In this document: in pieces, positions 18,401 to 27,111 of the stretch
Numbering within the stretch: position 1 is the stretch's first letter
Layout: each line of letters begins with the position of its first letter
Assembly (NCBI RefSeq): GCF_005222705.1
Contig: NZ_STGF01000014.1
Location: 62,001 to 126,000 of the forward strand
DNA: 64,000 nucleotides
Source: Paenibacillus sp. SY21-1
Lineage (GTDB): Bacteria > Bacillota > Bacilli > Paenibacillales > Paenibacillaceae
Direction: 5' to 3'
Translations under genes and position numbers: made by a program
Notes under the pieces: model-generated
Told to the model about the DNA's origin: nothing
Seen by the model: the letters and a program-made list of their open reading frames with translations, nothing else
Databases searched by the model: none

Positions 18401-20459
18401 GGTTATCCCGCCTGTACCGCTCAATGAACGGCCGGAGGTGACGGCTGCAGTGGACAGCGGTCCGAAGCAGCCGCTGCAGGCAAGGCTGATCGGCAGCGCG
18501 CTCGACGACGGTTTGCCGACCGGCAAGGTCGACGTGCTCTGGAGCAAGGTGAGCGGACCAGGCAATATTGCTTTCGCAAACGCCAAGGCGAGCAGCACGA
18601 CGGCAACGTTTACGGCGCCAGGCAGCTACGTGCTGAAATTCGAAGCGAGCGACGGCGAGCTGTCCGCCAGTACGGAGCTGTCCGTTACGGTAGATCCGCT
18701 CCCTGCGGAAATCAACGTAGCGCCGTCGGCCACACCGACGACCTCCTTCGTTTCCAGTTGGGAGACGCTCGGGGCAGTCAACGACGGACTTGATTGGCCG
18801 AACTCGAATCCGCCAAACGGTGTATCCGCAGGAGGCATTCCACGCTATGGCAACTGGAGCCAGCAGGGGACGCAATGGGTGGAGTACACCTGGAAGGAGC
18901 CTGTGAGAATCGGCAAGTCGTCGGTTTCCTGGATGGATGACGGCGGCGGAGTCAAGCTTCCCGCTTCTTGGAAGCTGCAATATTGGGAAGGCTCCAAGCT
19001 TGTCGACGTTGCTGAGCCAACGGGCTATGGGCTGACGAAAAACGGCTATAACCACGTACAGTTCAAATCGGTGACGACTACGAAGCTTCGCATTGTAATG
19101 GCAAGCAACAATGCCTCAACCGGCATTTTGGAGTGGAAGGTATTCGCCGAGCCGCCGGTCTCCTTGAAGGAGATCAAGGTTCCGACGCTTGTAGGCGTGC
19201 AGCCTGCATTGCCTGCGACTGTAGAGCAAACCTTCGCGGACGGCTCCACGTCCGCTGGCAAAGTAACGTGGTTCCCGATTGATGAGGAGCTGCTGCAGCA
19301 TTCAGGCTCTTCTTTCAAAGCAAGCGGCATCGTGGACGGATCGCCGCAGCAGGCGGAGGCAACTGTATACGTAAGAGTGACGAACGCAGTTCAGATCACG
19401 AACATCGGCGATATAAACGTCACAACGAACGTAGGGACGGTGCCGGTTCTGCCGCTCGCTGCAGATGTTCTTTATAACGACGGGTCCCGTGACAACGTGA
19501 ACAACACGGTGACGTGGGACGCCATAGCCCCTGCGGCTTACGCGAAGCCGGGAAGCTTCGTCGTGGAAGGCACGATTGCTTCGACAACGACCAAGGTGAA
19601 GGCTTACGTTACCGTCAAGGGAGATGGAACGGCCGAGCCGTCCACAAGCTTGAGCGGTCCCGAGAAGGTGCAGGACGGCGAGTCGTTTGCGGTTACGCTC
19701 GGCATTAGCGATGCGGACGAAGGCATGTATGCGCAGGATTTCCTTGTGACGTACGACAAGGAGAAGCTTGAGTGGCAGCAAGCAGGTAGCATGGTGCTGA
19801 ACGAAGGCTTTGCGCTCGTCGGCGATGCGGAAAAGGAAGGCCAGATCAGGCTGATTGTTGCAAGAATCAAGCAGACAGGGGCTGCCGTGAACGGACCGCT
19901 GCTCAAGCTGTCGTTCAAAGCGAAGGATACGGAGACAGGCGGCATGGCCAACGTCGCGATTGCGAAAGCGACGGTTGCAGATGCGGATGGGGAGGAATCC
20001 GAGCTGCAAGCCTCGGTCTACAGCGTGCAAATTAACGGCGTTAGCAAAGCGCAGCTTCGAGCGCTTATTGCCGAAGCGCAGCAACTCCATGACACTGCCG
20101 TTGAAGGCACAAAAACAGGGCAATATCCTGCAGGCTCGAAGGCGAAGCTTCAAGCTGCCATTCACGCGGCGCAGGCGGTTGCAGCCGCATCCGGCGTAAC
20201 CTCCGCACAGGTCGAGCAAGCGATCTCCCAGTTGAATGAAGCGCTGCAAGCGTTCAAGGCATCGATCGTGACGGCTCAGCCGGGCGACGTGAGCGGCGAC
20301 GACCGCGTAAGCGTAGGCGATCTTGCAATCGTAGCGGCATCCTATGGCAAAACCTCATCCGATCCGGCATGGGAGCAAATCAAAAAATCGGATATCAACA
20401 AAGACGGCAAAATCGATATCGAGGATCTTGCGGCACTGGCCAGACTGATTCTGGGTTAA
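15486..20459 (+). CDS. Giant secreted glycosidase with F5/8C, Ig-like, cohesin, FIVAR and dockerin modules
   Basis: 1,657 aa from ATG 15486 (AAAGGAGGG upstream). Signal peptide 1-30. Residues about 35-790 form a large (alpha/alpha)6-type glycosidase region resembling MGH1-like/GH63/GH142-type enzymes (YRWWLNRFNYLDANIPGNDF; VIAYDWGALTG; LWPLDIGWDHFTVNNLNYHG); the exact family and catalytic acids are not certain. Then come an F5/8C carbohydrate-binding module (about 815-980), a PKD/Ig-like module, a second F5/8C-like module (about 1080-1225) and two Ig-like modules. The C terminus has a cohesin-like domain (about 1385-1515, VTLGISDADEGMYAQDFLVT), a FIVAR helix bundle (about 1518-1595) and a type-I-like dockerin (1599-1657). 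The dockerin has two calcium loops, DVSGDDRVSVGDL and DINKDGKIDIEDL. It follows the importer by 127 nt. Confidence 0.85.
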   Translation: MKVKLVKRRKQAVSLVLGAALLFGGMPPLASAANNPGFPVFKNPVTVVPQEPADFAPGQSMMQAMYDKEKGGTDFWMDRLLARPGNDPAREPRGVDLMTRGRALYMKEHTPGTIGFAGRTAYQEVLGGNAYTVTFTGLTLTEDVNKRVQMPSHWRSEHNGQGLHVVQHKFITDNNVAVTLLELSNTSAEAKTVTLAVNPSFVSRTEGSELTGTLNSPRNLTQIRTRLSGSGMTAADNKLARTITIPAGGNAETSVTMGFTTTEIPDSVTEYEKYKSLSNAEALAKQTQDYNKWWADNVPYIDVPDDNIKKIAYYRWWLNRFNYLDANIPGNDFQFPTSIEGVLGYNNAIVLTQPMHIQDLQYLRNPMYAYGNWVSVGETSNGGAFTDNPGMPDNWNNYYTQYLSEAAWTSYKVHGGQPAIVDKLAYYAEKDVQGQLRRFDQNNNGVIAYDWGALTGNDADAVSFHWRSGNQERAEGAYVYGGAKAASEMYDFVGNDAKKEELAAIAGNIQKGIMEELWDSRDKVFKHRHIGTDALNPWKEINNYYPFTEGVPPDEAQYKEAFRLWQDSAEYPIFPFFTANQKDKAAAAAIGEPGSNNFSTINSTVTFRFFAKALRDYPSEYITPEMYKQLLYWAAWAQYYDGDTRYPDANEFWANWNPATQKIDYRSWIHHNILGNYNYTLIEDVAGLRPRLDNSIELWPLDIGWDHFTVNNLNYHGQDLTIVWDKPGDSTKHYGETPEGYSVYIDGKRAFTADKLVHLVWNPETGKVEFPGGSGTALYEQTLGDLNEAKDVALTSERMLDMFQKAGLDLDPATATLPNLAKSEGVKASASFTAFGTQVGMAVDGHTISGTSKPREASFAPPIWGSKGSPNANDWYELDFGKPTALDHVKLYFYNDRFVNGGYSEPSMYTVEYWDGAAWKAAEKAYKLPKVPQANLNEVQFPEITATKFRVLMTHKGANKTALKEVQAYRTGVIPPVPLNERPEVTAAVDSGPKQPLQARLIGSALDDGLPTGKVDVLWSKVSGPGNIAFANAKASSTTATFTAPGSYVLKFEASDGELSASTELSVTVDPLPAEINVAPSATPTTSFVSSWETLGAVNDGLDWPNSNPPNGVSAGGIPRYGNWSQQGTQWVEYTWKEPVRIGKSSVSWMDDGGGVKLPASWKLQYWEGSKLVDVAEPTGYGLTKNGYNHVQFKSVTTTKLRIVMASNNASTGILEWKVFAEPPVSLKEIKVPTLVGVQPALPATVEQTFADGSTSAGKVTWFPIDEELLQHSGSSFKASGIVDGSPQQAEATVYVRVTNAVQITNIGDINVTTNVGTVPVLPLAADVLYNDGSRDNVNNTVTWDAIAPAAYAKPGSFVVEGTIASTTTKVKAYVTVKGDGTAEPSTSLSGPEKVQDGESFAVTLGISDADEGMYAQDFLVTYDKEKLEWQQAGSMVLNEGFALVGDAEKEGQIRLIVARIKQTGAAVNGPLLKLSFKAKDTETGGMANVAIAKATVADADGEESELQASVYSVQINGVSKAQLRALIAEAQQLHDTAVEGTKTGQYPAGSKAKLQAAIHAAQAVAAASGVTSAQVEQAISQLNEALQAFKASIVTAQPGDVSGDDRVSVGDLAIVAASYGKTSSDPAWEQIKKSDINKDGKIDIEDLAALARLILG

Positions 20460-20500
20460 AGCGCCTGTAAGCTTGCAGGGCATGCAATAGACGGGAGAGG

Positions 20501-20522
20501 GGGAAGGCTGCAGAGCCTTCCC
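20501..20522 (+). other. Intercistronic stem-loop between the giant enzyme and the cohesin anchor
   Basis: A perfect 9-bp stem GGGAAGGCT/AGCCTTCCC with a GCAG loop, 41 nt after the enzyme stop and 27 nt before the next ATG. There is no T run, so it more likely tunes mRNA stability or partial termination than ending the operon. Confidence 0.55.
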
Positions 20523-20549
20523 TACCTTATGACAGAGAGGAAGTCAGGC

Positions 20550-21659
20550 ATGATGAAGGGAATTGGAATCGGGAAGAGGAAATGGTTGTCCGCCATGACG
20601 GCGCTGCTGCTCTGCCTGGCTTTGCTGCCCGTACAGGCCGGCGCCGCCGGCGCCCCTGCCTTCTCGATAAAGCAGGATCGGGAGCGTTATGAGCTTGGTC
20701 AAATGGTGACCGTAACGGTAGACGCAACCGGACTGGCGGACATGTACGGCTTCGAGCTGGTAATTGAATACGATGCGGCCAAACTCAGACTGCTTGGCGC
20801 GAAATCCGGCCTACAGGGCTTCTCCATCAAGCCGATTGCCGACAGCGGCAGAATGGTTTTCGCTCATACGAAGACGGGAGCCGTATCCGGAGAGAATGGC
20901 GCGGTGATGTTAAGCACGCTGGCATTCGAAGCGCTTGCCGAAGGGAAGGCTGCAATCAGACTTGTATCGGCTAAGCTGGTGGACAGCAAGCTTAAGGCGA
21001 CGCAGCCCGAGGCGCGCGCAGAGCTGTCGACCTCCATCGGCAAGCCGGCAGTAAGGCTGTTGTTCACGGACTTGGCAGGTCACTGGGCCAAAGCGAATAT
21101 CGAGAGGGCAGCGGATTTAGGCATTGCCGCAGGTTATGCAGACGGCACCTTCAGGCCGAACCGATCCGTGACGCGCGCGGAATTTGCGGCCATGCTGGTG
21201 AGAGCGCTGGGATTGAATGCGACGGAATCCGAAGGCACAGCAGGCTCGCAACCGGCTGCAGGCGTCGGTCCAGCCGCGCAGACAGCATTCAAGGATCAGG
21301 ACGGAATTCCGGCATGGGCCCTGTCTTATGTCAAAACAGCTGCGGCAAGCGGCTATATAAAAGGCTACGAAGATGGTACGTTCCGGGCGAATCAGCTCAT
21401 CACCCGCGCAGAGATGACGGTCATTCTGACCAGAGTGCTGAATGTCATAACGGAGCCGGGCCGGCAAACGTCATTTGCCGATCGTGGGGACATTCCGGCA
21501 TGGGCCGAGCCTGCGATCGCGGAGGCGGTTGCTCAGGGGCTCGTTCACGGCAAGGGAGCGAATCGCTTTGCGCCAAACGATTCGGCTACCCGGGCGGAGG
21601 CGGTAACGCTGCTGCTGCGGACGCTGGACCGGCAGGTTGTAGTCGCGGACGCTTCATAA
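20550..21659 (+). CDS. SLH-anchored single-cohesin surface protein (candidate anchoring scaffoldin)
   Basis: 369 aa from ATG 20550 (AGAGGAAG 7 nt upstream, better placed than the ATG at 20529). A signal peptide (about 1-32, ending PVQAGAAGA) is followed by one cohesin-like domain (about 34-170; YELGQMVTVTVDATGLADMY, FELVIEYDAAKLRLLGAK). Three SLH repeats complete it (about 173-365; GYADGTFRPNRSVTRAE, GYEDGTFRANQLITRAE, and a third ending in RFAPNDSATRAE). Cohesin plus SLH is the layout of cell-surface anchoring scaffoldins in clostridial cellulosomes, where the cohesin holds a dockerin-bearing partner on the wall. Dockerin-bearing partners are encoded directly upstream and again at 31339-32670. 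No catalytic part is present. Confidence 0.88.
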   Translation: MMKGIGIGKRKWLSAMTALLLCLALLPVQAGAAGAPAFSIKQDRERYELGQMVTVTVDATGLADMYGFELVIEYDAAKLRLLGAKSGLQGFSIKPIADSGRMVFAHTKTGAVSGENGAVMLSTLAFEALAEGKAAIRLVSAKLVDSKLKATQPEARAELSTSIGKPAVRLLFTDLAGHWAKANIERAADLGIAAGYADGTFRPNRSVTRAEFAAMLVRALGLNATESEGTAGSQPAAGVGPAAQTAFKDQDGIPAWALSYVKTAAASGYIKGYEDGTFRANQLITRAEMTVILTRVLNVITEPGRQTSFADRGDIPAWAEPAIAEAVAQGLVHGKGANRFAPNDSATRAEAVTLLLRTLDRQVVVADAS

Positions 21660-22006
21660 ACCAATGCGCTTCATAACCTAATCCAAGCAGGAAAGTAACG
21701 GGATGAGAAGGAAAGAAGCGGAAGGAAACGGGCAGCTAGACTGATCCTGATCAGCCGGCGCCGGAATCGGGCTAGAATGAGCAGCCGTACAGCGGTCAAC
21801 CGCATGTGCGGCTGCCTTATGCACCGGCAAGGGGAGAGGGCAGAATTAAATCGACACGAAAATCTCGCAAAATTCAACAAAACCTCTCATTGCAAACGAA
21901 AATGAGCTGGCATACGATGAGAATGCGACAGCATATACCGCTGTGGAGCGACAAAGCATCGACGCGGCGGCGGGAGCAGGATGATAGACGGAAAGGGGCG
22001 ACTTTC
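21660..22006. other. Intergenic region between the cohesin anchor and the YesN regulator
   Basis: 347 nt with no convincing gene. The response-regulator frame is open from 21806 but lacks a supported start before 22007. The region holds one strong hairpin (21781-21815, listed separately). No clear sigma-A promoter was found by eye. Confidence 0.5.
21781..21815 (+). other. Strong bulged hairpin upstream of the YesN gene
   Basis: GCAGCCGTACA pairs with TGTGCGGCTGC (11 bp with one G-T wobble). After a one-base bulge, GCGG pairs with CCGC around a TCAA loop. It is not followed by a T run. It may be a 3'-end stabiliser of the cohesin transcript or a leader element of the regulator gene. Confidence 0.5.
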
Positions 22007-23593
22007 ATGTATAACGTATTGCTGGTGGACGACGAGCCTGGGCATTTGACGGGACTTTCCAGGCTTTTGCGCAAGTTACGGCCCGATTACCGGGTGCAGG
22101 TGGCCAAAAACGGAGAAGAGGCGCTGCAAAGCTGCTATGCAACGAGCTTTGAAATTATTATTAGCGACATTCAGATGCCGCTCATGGACGGGCTTGAATT
22201 TTTTGAACGGCTGCCGAGCAGCCGCAGGCCTCAGAAGGTCATTTTCCTGACGGGTTACGACTATTTCGAATATGCCCAGAAGGCAATTGGGCTCGGCTCC
22301 TTCGAATACGTGCTGAAGCCTGTTGATCTACATAAATTTACGCAAGTATTGGAAAAAGCCGAGAGCAGCGTAGCTCGCGAGCTTGAGAGCCAGCGCGAGA
22401 AGGAACGAATCAGCGCCAGGCTGGATTCCATCATGCCCATTTATCATAACCGAATATTAAGCTTGTGGGTTCATGGCGAGCCGTTAACCGCTATCGAGGA
22501 ACAGGAGCTCAGGCAGACGCTGCTGTGGTCTGGCTGCGGAGCGCTTCTTGCCATTAGCTGCCGTACGGAAGCGGCATTGGAGTCCGGCGGCGGTCTGCGG
22601 CTTAAAGCCTCGCTGCAGACGCTGTTTGACCGGTTTGGCGGCGGGTTAAGCTTTCAATCGGAGCAGGACCGCAGTCTTCTGATTTGTGCCGTGCAGGGCG
22701 ATACGCGATTAGCGCTGATGGAAGAGCTGGAGCGGGAGCTTGCGCTGCCCGCAAATGAAAGCGTTATCCTCTACGCGGGCATCAGCGCCTGGTCGGAAGA
22801 GCTGGCGGAGCAAGCTCCCGCGCTGCTTCGAGCGGCTTGTTCGGCAGCGCTCGAAGGCTTTTACAGACAGGACCGACTGGTGTTTGAGAGCGCAAGCAGT
22901 CAGATGGACCCGCGAAGACTGATCAAAACAGGCGCCCGCGACGAGGCGCTGCTGCATGAGGCGGTGCAGGCTGCCGAGGCGGAGGCCGCAGCGGAGCAAG
23001 CCGCTGCGAAGCTGCTTGCCCGTCTTGTCGATGGCGAACGTTTGCCGTCCCCCGCCGAGCTGATTTTGTCCTGCCGAAAGCTGCTTGTCAAGCTGGTGGA
23101 GTCCGCAGATTATTTGCCTTCTGCGACGCGCGATGCGCTGGCCGGCGAGCTGACAGCAGGGCTGGAAACGGTCCGCACGAAGCGAGAGCTGGAGCGCAGA
23201 ATTGCGGAAGCGCTGTACGGACTGGCGGCAGCCATCCGGGAAGCGCGGCGGGACAGCAAGGAGGCGGTCATCTACAAATGCCTTGCCTACATTGATGAGC
23301 ATTATATGGAAGACTTATCGCTGGAATCGGTTTCGGCCCAATTCCATTTCAACAGCAGTTATTTTTGCCATTACTTCAAAAGCAAGCTGAACATCAATTT
23401 CAGTCAATATTTAACCCAGACCAGACTGGCGAAGGCGAAGGAGCTGCTGGAGCAGAGCAATGACAAGGTGTATCAGGTGGCGGCGCGGCTTGGCTATCAG
23501 GATGTCAAATATTTTAACCGCGTGTTTAAAAAGGAGTTTGGATTAACCCCCGAGGAGTATCGCACGATCGCCCGCAGCATGCGTCAGGCCTGA
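22007..23593 (+). CDS. AraC-type response regulator (YesN class)
   Basis: 528 aa from ATG 22007 (GAAAGGGG about 8 nt upstream). The N-terminal receiver has the acidic pair D8/D9, phosphoacceptor D54 (ISDIQMP), T82 and K104. A long central linker domain follows. The C terminus (about 425-528) has two AraC helix-turn-helix motifs (YMEDLSLESVSAQFHFNSSY; VYQVAARLGYQDVKYFNRVF). It pairs with the sensor kinase 36 nt downstream. In this group such pairs sense extracellular sugars and activate the adjacent importer and glycosidase genes, here most plausibly 12036-21659. Confidence 0.93.
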   Translation: MYNVLLVDDEPGHLTGLSRLLRKLRPDYRVQVAKNGEEALQSCYATSFEIIISDIQMPLMDGLEFFERLPSSRRPQKVIFLTGYDYFEYAQKAIGLGSFEYVLKPVDLHKFTQVLEKAESSVARELESQREKERISARLDSIMPIYHNRILSLWVHGEPLTAIEEQELRQTLLWSGCGALLAISCRTEAALESGGGLRLKASLQTLFDRFGGGLSFQSEQDRSLLICAVQGDTRLALMEELERELALPANESVILYAGISAWSEELAEQAPALLRAACSAALEGFYRQDRLVFESASSQMDPRRLIKTGARDEALLHEAVQAAEAEAAAEQAAAKLLARLVDGERLPSPAELILSCRKLLVKLVESADYLPSATRDALAGELTAGLETVRTKRELERRIAEALYGLAAAIREARRDSKEAVIYKCLAYIDEHYMEDLSLESVSAQFHFNSSYFCHYFKSKLNINFSQYLTQTRLAKAKELLEQSNDKVYQVAARLGYQDVKYFNRVFKKEFGLTPEEYRTIARSMRQA

Positions 23594-23629
23594 TCGGCCG
23601 CTACTTTCACAGGCGGGACGCGGGAGGCG

Positions 23630-25465
23630 ATGGCTACGGTTACGTTTATGAAGGATCGGCTGTACAATATGAAGTTTCGCACGAAGCTGATTTTGTTTTT
23701 TGTGCTGCTCATTTCGCTGCCCTCCGTTGTCAACGCGTATATCAACTACAAAGCGAGCTCGGAAATTATCGTAGGCAACGCCAGAGGCAGCATTCTGGAA
23801 ATTGTGAAAAAAAACAATGAAATCGGCGATATCGTTTTTAAAAATATTGAGGAGCGCACCGTCGCCCTGATCTCGGACCCGGATTTGTTCCGTCTGTTCG
23901 ACCGTCCGAGGCCCGAAACCGATTACGAGCTTGTGATCATGGATCGCCAAGCCTCGGCCATTTTGTACAAGTATTTCGGACATAATCAGGATTTTTATAC
24001 GGTTCAGCTGATGACGAGCTACTACAGCTTCGGCTCGGCGGCGCCGGCATACACGACCAATTCGCCCTTTGTTTCGATTTCGCCCGAGGGCTTTCGCCAA
24101 TCCTCCGTTTACGAGCAGGTCATGGAGCGGCAGGGCAGCCTCGTATGGGTGCCGACATACGATTTAACGGTGCAGTACGGGCAGGAGCAGCTTGTCGACA
24201 TGGACACCAGGTTTAAAATGATATTTTCCAGCGCGCGCATGATCAACAGCTCTCCGGTCATTGACGGCGTGAGCTATTCATGGCCTTCGGAGGTTGAGCG
24301 GCCGGTGCTGCTCATTAATTTTAACGAGGAGTTTTACCGCCAGACGGTGGAGCAGACGCTGCCTGTCCCAGGCTCGTTTATATATATCATGTCGCGCGAC
24401 GGACAGATCGTAACGCATCCCGATTTATCGAAGCTGGGGACGCGCGAGGCGACGATGCTTGCCGATTATGCGGAGCCGTCGGATACGTCGCTTGTCAAGC
24501 GGAACGGCCAGGATCTGCTGATCGCCTACGATACGTCCCGGGTTACGGGCTGGCTGACGGTGTCCGTCATTCCCTACAGTCAGCTGCTGCGCAATTTGCC
24601 AATGGTCCGCTATATGGACCTGCTGCTTGCGCTGACAATGATCATCGCTTCGATTGTCATTGCGTCGTTTATTGCGGGCAGGCTGACCCGTCCGATCAAA
24701 AAAATGCTCGTGGCCATCCAGTTGACAGGGGCCGGCGATTTCTCAACGAAAATCCCGCCGCCGCCGCAGCTTGAATTTCGGATTTTGATTAAAAAGTTCA
24801 ATCAAATGAATGAGAAAATTCAGGAGCTGATCAAGGAAAACTACGAAAGCACGCTGCGGGAGAAGGAAGCGGAAATTATGGCGCTTAACTTGCAGCTCAA
24901 TCCCCATTTTCTTTACAATACGCTGAATATCATGAACTGGATGGCGATTGAGCGCAATGAGCCGGAGATCAGCAAAATGATCGTAAGCCTGTCGACGATG
25001 CTTCAGTACACGGTCAACAACAAGCAGGAGATGGTCAAGCTTCGTGACGATCTGGAGTGGCTAAGGAGCTACACGCATATTATGGAGAACCGTTTTGAGG
25101 GCGTATTTCGCGTCGAGTACGAAGTTGAAGGGCTGCCCGGCGATTGCAAGGTGCCCAAGCTTTTTTTGCAGCCTATTGTGGAAAATGCGATTATCCATGG
25201 CTTCGAGGCGCAGGAGCAGGGAGGCCGGATTCGCATTTGCGGGGTGGCCGAGGGAGCTCTGCTTACGTTCACCGTATCCGACAACGGACAAGGCATGCCG
25301 CCGGAGCGGGCGCAGGCGCTGCTGCATACCGATGCAAAGGGGATCGGCGTCAAAAATATCGCCCAGCGCGTCGCGCTTATTTACGGCAGCCGGGCACGTC
25401 TTGGCATCCAATCGACGATAGGCGAGGGAACCGTCGTCACCATCGCGGTTCCGCTTGAGCGCTGA
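23630..25465 (+). CDS. YesM-type sensor histidine kinase
   Basis: 611 aa, full length. A first membrane helix (LILFFVLLISLPSVVNAYI) and a second near 325-347 (LLLALTMIIASIVIASFIAG) flank an extracytoplasmic dCache-like sensor. A HAMP domain (RLTRPIKKMLVAIQLTGAGD) is followed by the His-kinase domain with phosphoacceptor H426 (LQLNPHFLYNTLNIM) and an ATPase domain (PIVENAIIHGFE; DNGQGMPPER; GIGVKNIAQRV). The start is uncertain: ATG 23630 has GGGAGG only about 2 nt away, and ATGs at 23648 or 23669 are alternatives that keep the first helix. It should phosphorylate the YesN-type regulator just upstream. Confidence 0.92.
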   Translation: MATVTFMKDRLYNMKFRTKLILFFVLLISLPSVVNAYINYKASSEIIVGNARGSILEIVKKNNEIGDIVFKNIEERTVALISDPDLFRLFDRPRPETDYELVIMDRQASAILYKYFGHNQDFYTVQLMTSYYSFGSAAPAYTTNSPFVSISPEGFRQSSVYEQVMERQGSLVWVPTYDLTVQYGQEQLVDMDTRFKMIFSSARMINSSPVIDGVSYSWPSEVERPVLLINFNEEFYRQTVEQTLPVPGSFIYIMSRDGQIVTHPDLSKLGTREATMLADYAEPSDTSLVKRNGQDLLIAYDTSRVTGWLTVSVIPYSQLLRNLPMVRYMDLLLALTMIIASIVIASFIAGRLTRPIKKMLVAIQLTGAGDFSTKIPPPPQLEFRILIKKFNQMNEKIQELIKENYESTLREKEAEIMALNLQLNPHFLYNTLNIMNWMAIERNEPEISKMIVSLSTMLQYTVNNKQEMVKLRDDLEWLRSYTHIMENRFEGVFRVEYEVEGLPGDCKVPKLFLQPIVENAIIHGFEAQEQGGRIRICGVAEGALLTFTVSDNGQGMPPERAQALLHTDAKGIGVKNIAQRVALIYGSRARLGIQSTIGEGTVVTIAVPLER

Positions 25466-25485
25466 GAGCTCGTTCCTTCAAGCCG

Positions 25486-26073
25486 CTATGGTCCGACGCG
25501 GCGTCTGGACGGGGTCAGCGCCGTCGCCGGGTCGATTCGTTCGACCTCTTGCGCCACAATGCGCGGCACGCGCAGCTTGTTCCCGAAACGGTTCACGCCG
25601 GTAAAATGATCGTTGACTTTTCCTCTGACATACACATAGTCGCCATTTTGCACATCCAACCCAGGCTCCTTGAACGCCACGATGACGCTTTGCTCCTGAT
25701 TGACGGGATCGGCGTACACCTGCAAATACACCATCTCGTCCAGCCGCTGAGGAGTGGCGAATATTTCCCCGTACAGCTCGACGGTCCGGCCTTTGTAGGC
25801 TTTCACGTTGCTGTACATCGCGCGGAATTGCTCCTTCGTCAGCGGCTCTTTGTCGAGAGGCTTGCCGCAGCCGGCAAGCAGCAGCAGGAACGCAGCGGCG
25901 ATGAGAAGCCAGGCTGCAAACAACGGGATGGGCTTCTGTTTCAGAACCGTTTGTACGGCTGCCGCTGGTCTTGCTTCCGGGCTTTGATCTGCAAGGGCCG
26001 CGCTGTTTGCGTTGCCTAAGCCGGCGGTCCGAACCGGGCTTCTTGAAAGTTGAAAATGAAAAAATGGCTTCAT
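25486..26073 (-). CDS. Membrane-anchored protein with OB-fold-like domain, function unknown
   Basis: 195 aa from ATG 26073 (GGAGGAG 7 nt upstream). A hydrophobic segment with lipobox-like end (AAWLLIAAAFLLLLAGCGKP) starts about 58 residues in, unusually far for a lipoprotein signal. The protein is therefore either a lipoprotein with a long cytoplasmic leader or a single-pass membrane protein. The exported part (about 90-180) looks like a small beta-barrel (YKGRTVELYGEIFATPQRLD; NGDYVYVRGKVNDHFTGVN), as in OB-fold proteins. It lies 39 nt downstream of the foldase gene and is probably co-transcribed with it. No specific function can be assigned. Confidence 0.75.
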   Translation of the reverse strand: MKPFFHFQLSRSPVRTAGLGNANSAALADQSPEARPAAAVQTVLKQKPIPLFAAWLLIAAAFLLLLAGCGKPLDKEPLTKEQFRAMYSNVKAYKGRTVELYGEIFATPQRLDEMVYLQVYADPVNQEQSVIVAFKEPGLDVQNGDYVYVRGKVNDHFTGVNRFGNKLRVPRIVAQEVERIDPATALTPSRRRVGP

Positions 26074-26112
26074 TTCACATCTCCTCCCGGCCTTATGCAG
26101 GCCGTACATCGA

Positions 26113-27051
26113 TCAGCCTATCCCTGCGCCCTGCAACAGCTCAATCTTCGCTTCCATACGCAATTGCTCGATCCACGGACCCAGCAGCTCGTAGATGCGG
26201 GCGTCGACCAACTCGTTGCGCAGCTGCTCCTTGCGGTCCTCATAGGACGGCTGCACCGCCTCGCGCCGCTCCGTTACGATGACGACGTGAAAGCCTTGGC
26301 TTGACTCCGCTATCCGGGCTTTATCGCCGGCTTGCATGGAGAAAAGAACGTCCTCGAGTCCGCTCTCCAAATATCCCCGCTCTACGAAGCCCAGCTCCCC
26401 TTTGGTGCCGGCGGCGCCAGGATCGGATGAAAATGGCGCGACAAGCTCCGCAAACGGTTGCCCTTCCGCCAAGAGGCTGACGACCTGCTCGGCCTGCTCG
26501 CGGCTTTTCAATAAAATATGAGCCGCGTGAACCGCTTCGGGCTGCCCCCACAGCGCTTTGTTCTGCTCGTAATAGCTTCGCTTTTCTTCCTCGCTTACGA
26601 CGATGCGATCCGCAAGCAGACCGCGCAGCTGAAGCTGTCTGCGTACCTGCATGCGCATGGAACGGTCGGTATAGCCGTCCTTCTTCAATTGACTGCGGTA
26701 TTCCTCGGGAGACTCGTATTCTCGCTTGATTAAATCGAGCTGCTCGTCAACGGCCGCCTCGGTAACGGCGATTTCCTTTTTGTCAGCTTCCTGATCAATG
26801 AGCTCGCCAACGATTAGCTGCTCCAGCGCTTCTTGGCCCGTTGCGTCCATCAGCGCCTCGTACAGTCTGCTCTGAGGGATCGGCTCGCCGTTCACCGTCG
26901 CAATCGGCTGCTCCATGGCTTGACCGCTCGTTGCGCTGCTCCCGTCTCCGAAGCCGGACACCAGCAGGACCGCGAGCAGCACCAGCAGCACTCCGCTGCA
27001 GCACATCCATAGAACAGCACGCCGACGGAGTCGGCTGTAGGATGGGGTCAT
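26113..27051 (-). CDS. PrsA/SurA-like parvulin peptidyl-prolyl isomerase
   Basis: 312 aa from ATG 27051 (AAAGGAG 10 nt upstream; an earlier in-frame start at 27108 has less support). An N-terminal membrane anchor (AVLWMCCSGVLLVLLAVLLV) lacks a clear lipobox, unlike PrsA. A helical SurA-type chaperone domain (about 45-160) precedes a parvulin domain (about 175-275; AVHAAHILLKSREQAEQVVS, GELGFVERGYLESGLEDVLF, GFHVVIV). It should assist folding of exported proteins outside the membrane. Its position next to genes for very large secreted enzymes is suggestive but may be coincidence. Confidence 0.88.
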   Translation of the reverse strand: MTPSYSRLRRRAVLWMCCSGVLLVLLAVLLVSGFGDGSSATSGQAMEQPIATVNGEPIPQSRLYEALMDATGQEALEQLIVGELIDQEADKKEIAVTEAAVDEQLDLIKREYESPEEYRSQLKKDGYTDRSMRMQVRRQLQLRGLLADRIVVSEEEKRSYYEQNKALWGQPEAVHAAHILLKSREQAEQVVSLLAEGQPFAELVAPFSSDPGAAGTKGELGFVERGYLESGLEDVLFSMQAGDKARIAESSQGFHVVIVTERREAVQPSYEDRKEQLRNELVDARIYELLGPWIEQLRMEAKIELLQGAGIG

Positions 27052-27111
27052 CGCTCCAATGCTCCTTTCAGGGAAAGTATCCTCGTGAATAGATAAGGGT
27101 ATAGCCAATAT

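Noticed and set aside
25486-26109. Longer start at 26109 for the OB-fold-like protein
   Set aside because: The ATG at 26073 has GGAGGAG at ideal spacing, and the extra 12 residues look non-coding.
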